Part shown: in pieces, positions 19,001-27,319 of the stretch
Numbering within the stretch: the first letter of the stretch is position 1
How the letters are laid out: every line of letters starts with the position of its first letter
Origin: G963665495 sp963667575
GTDB lineage: Bacteria; Desulfobacterota; Desulfovibrionia; Desulfovibrionales; Desulfovibrionaceae
NCBI GenBank assembly: GCA_963667575.2
Contig: CAXXHY010000015.1
Location: 124,001-188,000, forward strand
Length of the DNA stretch: 64,000 nt
Direction of reading: 5' to 3'
The notes under the pieces: model-generated
Database searches by the model: none
What the model saw: only the letters and a program-made list of their open reading frames with translations
What the model was told of the DNA's origin: nothing
Made by a program: the position numbers and the translations under genes

Positions 19001-22000
19001 AAAGAATGTGCAGAGCCTGCTCCGCCCGCTTCTGCGCCGTTATGTCCACCATGACGTTGATCAATCCGGCAAGGCGTCCGTCGGACAGATTGAAGGTGGT
19101 GCACCAGTACAACAGATGGTGCTCCTGCCCGCCGGGAAAAGGCATCCTGATTTCATGATGCCGCATCTGCCGCTCGCTCAGGGCGGTGAGTTCCTCGTTG
19201 TGCAGCATGGTACGCAGGGATTCCGGAAAATGGTCCAGTTCCTGGGTCAACTTTCCGATAATCGTATCCCGTGGCACATTGAAGGTGTCTTCATAAGCCC
19301 TGTTGCACCCCAGATAGCGTGCCTCCGTATCCATGAGAAAAATGGGATTGGGAATGGTGTCGATCAGGGCGCTGGAAAACATGAGCTGGTCCTTAATCCG
19401 CGCATCGGCTTCCTTGCGTGCGGAAATATCCCTGACAGTGGCCACCACATGGCGTAGCCCTTCCACCTCAAAGGAATTCATTGCCAGATCCACAGGCATT
19501 TCAGTACCATTGCGATTACGGGCAACGGTTTCCAATACGGGTTCGCCAGGAATCCGCTGCTTTTCATTGACCAGAAAAGTCAGCACCTGGTTGCAAAAAT
19601 AATCCCGGTTGGCAACAATGGGCAACAGCACCTGCAGTTCGGTTCCCAATGCCTCGTCGGCGGGAATCCCGAACAATTGTTCGGCCGCGGGATTCCAGAA
19701 CTGCACCACACCATGCGCATCAACCATCAAAAGCGCATCATGGGTGGCTTCACTCATGGCCCGGATCTTTTTTTCCGTTTCCATGTATTTCTGCGCCACC
19801 AGCTTCCGCTCGGTGATGTCCAGAAGGATGCCGTTGAAAACGATTTCTCCGTTTTTCTCGTGTATGGGCTTGGCCACGGCGTTGATCCATTTGACGGTGC
19901 CGTCGGCCAGCAAAACCCTGCCCGTAAAATTCCAGTCGGCGATTTCGGTCACAGCCTGTTTGTAGGAGCTTTTGAAACGCTCGTCGTCTTCCGGAAAAAT
20001 CTTCAGGATGTCAGGATCGGCCTTGGCCTCTTCTTCCGTGAAACCGAACAATTCCTCGCTGCGTTTGCTGAAATAATAATAGCCGTATTCTCCGTTGGGC
20101 CTGACATAGGCCTGAAAAAGCGCTCCAGGCACATTGGACGCCATGGAAGACAACTGTTGCTCTACGGCCCGGCGAATGTTGATTTCCCGAGCCAGACGAC
20201 GGTTCCAGACCAGGATCACGCCAAGAACCAACACGGCCACAGCTGCCACGGATAGCCCGGCTTTCCAGACGTAGTTCCAGTCAATGGTGGGTTCGAAGCG
20301 TGCCGTTGCCCAACTTTCGATAATTTTCTGCAGCTGTTTCTGCGGGAGACTGGAAAGCATTTTGTCCAGCAACCTGGCCAGTTCCTTGTTTTCTTTGGGA
20401 ACGGCCATGCTTTTTTTCTGAGAACGGCCCGTATGCAGGGCTACCTTGAGATTCTCCAGCCCCAGTTTTCTGGTGAGATACGGCAGTGTCAGCATGCCGC
20501 CCAGGCAACAGTCCACCCGCCTTGCGGAAACATTCCTGAGAGCTGCCTCATAGCTCTCCATTGGTAGAAGCTTGATTTTTGGGTAATTTTTTTTCAGATA
20601 GGCAATCAGGTCCGGAATGTCGGGAACAGCCATGTTTTTGCCTTCCAGAGCGGCAAGATCGGCAAAAATCGGAAAATTGCTCCGGGTAACGACAACCAGC
20701 GGGTTTTCAAGAAAGGGTTCCGTAAACAGAAAATCCTGCTCGGTTTCCCTGTTTCTGGGCAGTTCCGCGAGCATGTCGATATTTCCGCGCAGGGCTTGAG
20801 CCCGAGCCTCTGCCTTGTCCAAAGACAGCTGCGGTTGAAAGGAAACAGGAAAACGCTGCTCCAGAAGTTTCAGGACTTCGGGTATGATGCCCCTGAATTC
20901 GCCCTTTTCCGTGACGAACTCCAGAGGCGGATTGTCCTGGTAAATCCCCACTTTCAGACTGCCCAGCCCGGTTATCTGTTCCAATTCCTCCTTGGAAAAA
21001 GGCACATTGCGCCCGTAAGTGGCGAAAAGCTGTTCGCTGGGGTTGGAAATCCAGCGTTTTTCCAGTGTCAGGAGTTCCTGATTGCCGATCCGGGCAAACC
21101 CCGATTGCAGCAGTTTGAGCAGGTCCGGACGGCCGGGGCGCAGGGCCGGGCGCAGATACGCGTGAAACAGGGCGGCCGGGGAAGCGCGCAGCTGGTCCGT
21201 GAGCCCGTTCTTGTCCAGAACCGCCATGGTGTTTACCAGCGAATTGCAAAGCGCGGCGGTCTGCCCCTGGAATACGCTCGCCATCAGGTTTTGCGTATCG
21301 TCAAAAAGCTGCAGATCCACATGACGCGCATGTTCGCGCAGCCAGGACTCCTGCTGCGAATTTTTCAGCACGGCAACTTTTTTTCCGGCCAGGTCCGCCA
21401 GGGTCGAGATCCCCTGTTCCTGCGAAAAGAACAGATTGACGTCCGTGGGAAACGTGGGCGGGCCGAACACCAGACCATCCGGAACATCCACCGGCAGCAT
21501 GCCGCAGTGAAAATCGCTCTCCCCCACCTGCACGCTGCGGATTGATTCACTCCAATCGCTGAAGATGAACGACACCTTGACGCCGACATTTTGCGCCCAG
21601 GTTCGCCAGAGATCCACCAGCAAGCCGGCTGCTTCTCCGGTGATCGTCCGCATGGCAAATGGTTCGTACTCGTTGGGGCAGGAAATCCGCAGCTGATTTT
21701 TCGGATTCTGAACGCTGCTCTTCAGCCATTTTTCCTGCAATTCCGCCATAGGGGAAGGACCTATGGCCTGAAACCCCTCGCGTACGCTTTGCAGCAATTC
21801 GTTGTTGCCCTTTTCCACGGCCGCGAAAAAACGGCGCGTATACAGCGGACTGGTTGCGTCGAAACGAAACTTATTCTGCAGATTGGACTGGTTGAGATAA
21901 TAATTGGCAACCGGGCGATCCGCCACAAAGACCTTGACTTCGTTGCGGTTCAGGCTGGCAAAAAGCTCCTCGTACTTGTCGAAGTATCTGAAAACGATTC

Positions 22001-22497
22001 CAGGGACCTCATTACTAAGAAACTCTATGGAATAATCCCCCCCGCAGAGCTCCCACCCGGAACCCCAGGAGATCCTCGTGACGCCGCAGCCGGAGATTGT
22101 TCTGATAATAGATGTCCGTGGGGACGGAATAGAGAGGAACGGCGAAATCAAGATAGTCCGAACGTTCGGGGCTTTCAAAACACCCGGCATGGACCTGTGC
22201 CAGCCCCGTACGAACGTCTTCCAGAGATTCCCCAAATGGTTTGGGAAGAAATTGTATTTCCCGGCCGGTCTTCCGGGACCAGAGCGACCACAGGTCGATC
22301 AAGAGTCCGGCGGGATGGCCGTCGTCGTCAAGATAGGACAGGGGAGCACTGTCTTCACTGGTGGCAACCACAAGAGCCGCGGCATTGCCCGTGGCTGGTG
22401 AGCCCCCCAGGAAAAACAACAGGACCAGAATCGGCAATAAGGAAAAAATGACGCTCCTGCGAGCGGTAGTGAACAGAGCCCCGCGCGTGATTTGCAC
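16068..22497 (-). CDS. Giant hybrid histidine kinase with three solute-binding modules (one frameshift)
   Basis: About 2,140 residues if one frameshift is bridged. Order: signal peptide (about 1-38), three tandem SBP_bac_3 periplasmic modules (about 40-265, 275-510, 515-735), a membrane helix (about 740-765), four PAS domains (about 780-1285), HisKA with the phospho-histidine in RMSHEIRTPMNAIMG (about 1307), HATPase, two receivers (LVILDMSMPG near 1597, VILMDIQMPEMDG near 1742), an HPt (LHTVKGVAANLG near 1899), and two similar C-terminal helical segments without a histidine. This is the EvgS/BvgS plan with an extra sensor module. Translation starts at a GTG preceded by GAGG. The frame breaks in a run of seven G (22037-22043 as C on plus); six G would restore RVGALRGDYSIEFL. 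It is followed by no cognate DNA-binding regulator in the window. Confidence 0.88.
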
Positions 22498-22668
22498 TCG
22501 TCACCTCGTTGAAATTGCGGCACGATGTTGCTGTCAGGCTGCCGGTATGGTTGGCGAAATAAAGACTCAACCTCTACGGATCTACGATGCTTTGCAGCAC
22601 TTGGCAACCATTGATGCTCTGCGGGGGGAAATTATTTGAAGCGCGTTGCCCGGGCAACGGCAATCCGG

Positions 22669-23928
22669 TCAGACCTTGTGAAAAGGCACGTCGTCATTGT
22701 AGAAATCCCGAAAATCCTCCAGCGCCGCCAATTGCGCCTGCACCCGGGCCGCATTGATCGTGTCGAAACTTTCCAGGAGCAGATTCACGATGTTCACGTC
22801 CAGGGCGTTCATATCGGCCATGTCTATGATCACCTTCTGGGTCTGCTGTTTGTCCATGCCCTTGCGGTAGGGCCTGTCTTCGGTAATGGCCGTGAATACA
22901 TCGGCCACTGCCAGGATCCGCGATCCCAGAGACAGATCTTCCGCGGTATACCCGTAGGGGTAGCCCTTGCCGTTGAGCCGTTCGTGATGCAGACCGGCCC
23001 AGTCCGCCAGCATTTCCAGCCCGGGGATGGAGCGGACGATGGAGTGCGTCTTGAGCGCGTGCCCTTTGACGCACTCGAATTCCCCGTGCGTCAATTGGGC
23101 CGGTTTTTCCAGGAGCTCATTGGGAACGGAAAGTTTGCCCAAGTCATGCAGATCCCCGGCCACACGCAGCAGATTGAGTTCTCTGGAATTGAATTGCCCC
23201 GTATCCTTGGCCAGGGCCACGGCCACTTCGGCCACGCCACTGGAATGGGTCGCCGTGAAACGGCTGCGAAAGTCGATGATCTGGGACAGCAACCGGGAAA
23301 AATGCATCAGCGAATCCAGGTCCAGCCCTTCGGACTCCAGGCGCTCGGGCGCGCAGGTGAACATGTGCTTCTCCGGACGCTCCATGGACTGGATAAAGTC
23401 CTTGTCCGCCACCAGGGTGTCCAGTGCCTCCACGTACTCCCCGAAAAAACGCGTACCAATCCCCTGGCGCAGCCGCTTCATGATCACACCGACCTGATCC
23501 TTCAGAGGCAGGCTGCGGCCGATGAGCACGTCAAAGCGGTCGGCCAGACAAAGAATGTTGCACTGGATGCTGAAGGCCTCGGGGCGCTGTTGCCACTCCG
23601 CGTAGGTGGTGTGATGATATTTGATGAGCTGTGAGACGCGTTGGAACCCCGGCATGTTCCGTACCAGGCGAGCGCCCACCTCGGCATGCACCGTGGCGTC
23701 GGTCTCGAACTGCAGGGCGTCCAGCCGGCCGCTCAGGGAAAAAGCTCCGACGTCGTGCAGCAGACCCGCAATCAGAAGATCCCGCTGCCATCCCGCGTCC
23801 AGCCCTATATGGCTGCCCAGACGGGTCGCGACCAGCCCCACGCTCATATGGTGGTTCACCACCGTGGGACTGATCATGTCCATGGCTCTGGAAAGACCGC
23901 CGATCAGATTGATAAGAGAAACATTCAT
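22669..23928 (-). CDS. HD-GYP protein with N-terminal second HD domain
   Basis: A 419-residue protein with two HD-type domains. The N-terminal one (about residues 20-170) has VVNHHMSVGLVA and LIAGLLHDVGAFSL. The C-terminal one (about 230-395) is a full HD-GYP: THSSGVAEVAVALA, VAGDLHDLGKLSVP, HALKTHSIV, LHHERLNGKGYP and VFTAITEDRPYR, so cyclic-di-GMP hydrolysis is expected there. AAGGGG precedes the ATG at good spacing. It lies just upstream of, and on the same strand as, the giant sensor kinase (171 bases between), so the kinase could belong to its transcript. Confidence 0.88.
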   Translation of the reverse strand: MNVSLINLIGGLSRAMDMISPTVVNHHMSVGLVATRLGSHIGLDAGWQRDLLIAGLLHDVGAFSLSGRLDALQFETDATVHAEVGARLVRNMPGFQRVSQLIKYHHTTYAEWQQRPEAFSIQCNILCLADRFDVLIGRSLPLKDQVGVIMKRLRQGIGTRFFGEYVEALDTLVADKDFIQSMERPEKHMFTCAPERLESEGLDLDSLMHFSRLLSQIIDFRSRFTATHSSGVAEVAVALAKDTGQFNSRELNLLRVAGDLHDLGKLSVPNELLEKPAQLTHGEFECVKGHALKTHSIVRSIPGLEMLADWAGLHHERLNGKGYPYGYTAEDLSLGSRILAVADVFTAITEDRPYRKGMDKQQTQKVIIDMADMNALDVNIVNLLLESFDTINAARVQAQLAALEDFRDFYNDDVPFHKV

Positions 23929-23953
23929 ACTGGCCCCTTGGATTGATTAATCT

Positions 23954-23981
23954 ATATTAAATCATACCAAAGAAGTTGCAA
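23954..23981 (-). promoter_or_regulatory. Possible sigma-70-type promoter of the HD-GYP gene
   Basis: On the minus strand TTGCAA and TAATAT are 16 bases apart, in an AT-rich stretch 26-53 bases upstream of the start codon. Each box matches the consensus at about four of six positions. Confidence 0.35.
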
Positions 23982-24017
23982 AGAAAAATAAAGGGGTCAT
24001 GGAGAATGAAAAGATCT

Positions 24018-24057
24018 TTTTTAACAAAACGAGCTGGTTAGTTCGTTTTGTTAAAAA
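24018..24057. repeat. AT-rich inverted repeat between HD-GYP gene and moaA
   Basis: Arms of 15 bases (TTTTTAACAAAACGA and its complement) are perfect and separated by 10 bases. It lies 48 bases past the moaA stop and upstream of the HD-GYP promoter region, so it may end moaA transcription or be an operator. The stem has few GC pairs, unlike other terminators here. Confidence 0.6.
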
Positions 24058-24104
24058 TAGTTCAAACTCGTTTGCACAGTGAAGCAGGCACAGGTATGGC
24101 TGCT

Positions 24105-25096
24105 TCAGCCTCCGATACGGGACATTCCCGAACCAGCGACCCTTTTTCTGGCCGTTGCCGCCAGAATTTCAGCCCCAATGGGTTTCTTGTCATAGGCGCG
24201 CTCAATAACCCTGGCAACGTATTCGATGCCGAGTTTGGGGTTACGGAGTATGGGCCGCAGGCGGTATTCCTTGTCCGAAAACAGGCAGGTGCGCAGCTTT
24301 CCATCGCTTGTGACGCGCAAACGGTTGCAGGTCAAGCAGAAATGATCCGACAAGGCAGAAATCATGCCGATGCGTCCTTTGCCCCCCTTGATGGAGTACA
24401 TCCGCGCGGGCCCTCCCGTACGTTCGGACCGGGGCAGGGCTTCGAGTTCCGCATAGCGGCCGATGTGCTCGAGAATTGACTCCGTGGACCAGTAGGATTG
24501 CTCCTCCCAGGCGGTGCTTTCGCCAATGGGCATGAATTCGATGAATCGGATGTCTATGGGCATGTCCGTGGCCAGCTTCATGAATCCGGGGATGTCGTCT
24601 TCGTTGATGCCCTTGAGCGCCACCACGTTGACCTTGACCTGCAGTCCGTGTTCGATGCATTCGTGCAGGCCCCTTTGTACGCTGTCAAAAGCGTCCACCC
24701 GTACGAGATCGCTGAACACATCGCGCCGCAGCGTGTCCAGCGAGACATTGATACGCCGCATGCCCATGGCCTTGAGAGCCGCAACCTTGCCTTCCAGCAG
24801 GGTGCCGTTGGTGGTCAGGCGAAAATCCACGTCCGGGAACTGCGCATAGGCCCGGGCCATGAAATCCATGAATCCCTTGCGCACCATGGGTTCGCCCCCG
24901 GTCAGGCGCACCTTGCTCACGCCCAGCCGCTGCGCAAGGCCGATGAGTTGCAACAGCTCCTCGTATGTCAGGATAGCATCGTGGGAATGAATTGGGTATC
25001 TTTGCCCCAGCCGCAGTAGCGGCAGCGCAAATTGCAACGATCCGTGATGCTTAAACGCAAATAACTGACCGTACGGCCATGTCTGTCAGGTTTCAT
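24105..25096 (-). CDS. moaA: GTP 3',8-cyclase MoaA (one frameshift)
   Basis: Radical SAM enzyme for the first step of molybdopterin synthesis. The N-terminus from the ATG at 25096 reads VSYLRLSITDRCNLRCRYC, the canonical C-x3-C-x2-C cluster, but this frame stops soon after. The rest continues in another frame from HDAILTYEELLQLIG. Adding one base to the CCC at 24983-24985 (GGG on plus) joins FIP to HDAILTYEE exactly as in the family. The body has LTGGEPMVRKG and the second cluster HFCLTCNRLRVT with a third cysteine in LRTCLFSD, and the end is SGMSRIGG with the required terminal GG. It is divergent from mobB; both could serve the molybdoenzyme Mop at 38.5-41.3 kb. Confidence 0.88.
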
Positions 25097-25269
25097 AAAC
25101 GCTCTCGCCCCAATGTATTAAGGGCGCGAAAAGCGCTTAACGCTTCGGCCCTTTTGCTGTTATAATCACCATACGGACTAACGCCAGCCCCGTAGAAGAG
25201 ATCAATCACATATTCTGCTTTTTTCGCACCATAGCACTGTTCATAAATACACGCCACCAAGGAGTCGCA

Positions 25270-26074
25270 ATGAGAGCCGCAAGCATCCATGGGTTTAAAA
25301 AATCCGGAAAAACAAAACTTTGCATTGACCTTCTCAAGGAATTGCGCCGCCGCGGATTGCATCCGGCAGCCATTGAAATCCTCCAATCACAAACAGATGC
25401 ATTTATCCGATACGGACACGGGACAGATGCTGGAGGTCTGCGATACGGTCGCGGCCGCTTTTGGAGAGGAATCCTCCCTGATGCGACGCGGCAAGCCGGA
25501 TCATGCGCACATGTTCAAATCCCTGCAAAGCGACCTGGTAATCATGGAAGGCGGGCGCAGTCTTTTCTGGCTGCCCCGTATCGTCATACTGCGGACTCTG
25601 GATGATGCGGAACTGCTGCTGCAAGGCATAACCCTGGCGACATGGGGGCCGGTCCGGGTGGCGGGGATTCCTGCAGTGGAACGTATTGAGGATCTCGCCG
25701 ACCTGGTGCTGGAACGCGGGTTCGCCCTGCCCGGCCTGGACTGCGGTTTGTGCGGGAGAGAAAGCTGTCACGAACTGGCTCGGGAAATCGTCAGCGGCAC
25801 GGCTGAGCCCAAGGACTGCCTGGCATCGACACCCAAACTGGAAATCCGCGTAGACGGCCAGTTGCTGGCCATGAACGGCTTTGTGCAGCGGATCTTCATG
25901 GGCGCGCTGACCGGCATGCTCAAGGAATGCAAGGGGTACGGACCGGGACGCCTGGAAATTTCGGTGGATCAGTGGACTCCACCCTTGGCGTTGCAGGACT
26001 ATTTGGAGCTGTCCAGAATGACCCGCAGCGCCCAGGACGCATTCATACGCAGAGCAGGCGCGACCAGGCCGTAG
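25270..26074 (+). CDS. mobB: MobB-like GTPase fused to an Fe-S domain (one frameshift)
   Basis: Molybdopterin-guanine dinucleotide biosynthesis adapter MobB. The start has AAGGAG five bases before it and leads into SIHGFKKSGKTKLCIDLL, a P-loop. The frame breaks after PAAIE; removing one A from the AAA at 25376-25378 joins it to SSNHKQMHLSDTDTGQML and then LVIMEGGRSL. The C-terminal 110 residues are an extra domain with CGLCGRESCHELAREIVSG and a fourth cysteine in EPKDC, which matches the four-cysteine FeS motif seen in electron-transfer proteins. Its 3' end overlaps the convergent repeat-protein gene by 76 bases, which is unusual and may mean one of the two ends is misread. Confidence 0.8.
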
Positions 26075-27166
26075 GATTCCCCGCTTTCCTGCTCCTGCCC
26101 GGACTGCGCTGCGTCCAGGGGTTGGAAAGCGGTCGGATTCTCGGGATTCAGCTCCACATGATACACGGCTCCGGTGTCGGGCTGCTGCAGGAAAAAAATG
26201 ATCTTGCCCCCGACCACCGTGGCCCCGGCAAAAACAACATTGTCCCCCAAATCAAGGTCCATGTTCACCAGACCCCAGCCGCTGTCCTGAATTTCATCGG
26301 TAAGCTGGCCCTGGTTGTTCAGATTCCAGTAGGCGATGGAACCGGTGCTGCTGTTCTGCCAAAGCAGCATGGGATGCCCGCCCACGGCCAGAACCCGCGC
26401 GCAGCTTCCAGGAGGCCGAGACCTTGAGGTCTCCGGACACCAACCCCCAGCCGCTACCCTCCTGGATATCCTGCATGGTGCATTCCTGCGCGTTGATTCG
26501 CCAGAACGCCACCTTGCCGGCATTTTCATTGCGCCAGATCATGGTGGTCACGGGAATCTATATCCACCACCCCCCCGAGTACCCAGCCCTTGGAGAGGTC
26601 TACGCCTTCGGCCACATAGCCCCAGCCGCTGCCCTGCGAACGTGTCCAGAAGCGTGTCGTCCGAATTGAGACGCCAGAAAGCCACCATGCCGTTGACCAG
26701 ATTTTTCCAGAACAGCACTTCATGTTCGCCTACCCTGCTGATGTCGCTCAATTCCCAGTTGGAGCCCACGCGCATTTCCGAAGAAACCAGCCCCCAGCCC
26801 GAGTCGTCAACGCCCAGCAGGCGGCCGTCCGCATTGATACGCCAATAGGCCACCAACCCCTTGTTGCGGTTGTGCCAGATCAGCACCCCGCTGTTCCCCT
26901 GACGGATAGGAACCGACAAGATCCCAGCCTCGGGGCACCTTGTGCGTTTTGGAGACAAGCCCCCAGCCCGAGCCCTGGTCCTCGTCCACGATGTGCCCCT
27001 GGCCGTCCACCTTCCACCAGACAACATCACCGGAAGTATAATTCTGCCACACTAGCAGCCGGTCGGCTTTGTTCTGTTCCGCGGCAGAGGCGGGGCTTTG
27101 CCCGCAACACAGAATGCAGCAGGCCAAAAGCATAGCAGCGCAAAATACTGCTGGTTTGAAAAACAT
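25999..27166 (-). pseudogene. Secreted five-repeat protein broken by four frameshifts
   Basis: The gene begins at an ATG at 27166 (GGGAG upstream) with a signal peptide (FFKPAVFCAAMLLACCILCC...ASA). It then carries five repeats of roughly 65-70 residues, each with the plan LLxWxNxxxGxVAYWRINxxG, then GSGWGLVS, then a W-x-L segment. The repeats lie in successively different frames; crossing points are near 26896-26899, 26639-26640, 26552-26554 and 26395-26402, and each needs one base removed. The last repeat ends in a degenerate unit with RVILDSSK. The repeats recall FG-GAP/VCBS-type beta-propeller blades, suggesting an exported propeller or lectin-like protein; function unknown. The C residues ACCILCC in the signal region might allow lipidation. 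Confidence 0.7.
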
Positions 27167-27319
27167 AGTGTGCTCCCGGACGGCATCGAACCGCCCCACT
27201 TTTTTCATCGCTACAGCAGAAAAACATGTGAAAAAGTATACGTACCTGGACAGTCGGAGAAATCAGTTATATGGAATTATAGAGCAAAAGGATAAACACT
27301 CATCGAAAAAAGCAGATAC

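Noticed and set aside
22036..22235. An N-terminal extension reading MGNLWKTFV before the kinase
   Set aside because: This part is the out-of-frame reading of the first binding module; the true N-terminus is in the other frame with a signal peptide.
25999..27166. Programmed frameshifting as the reason for four frame changes in one gene
   Set aside because: The shift points share no slippery sequence or downstream structure, and similar breaks affect unrelated genes nearby; error or decay is simpler.
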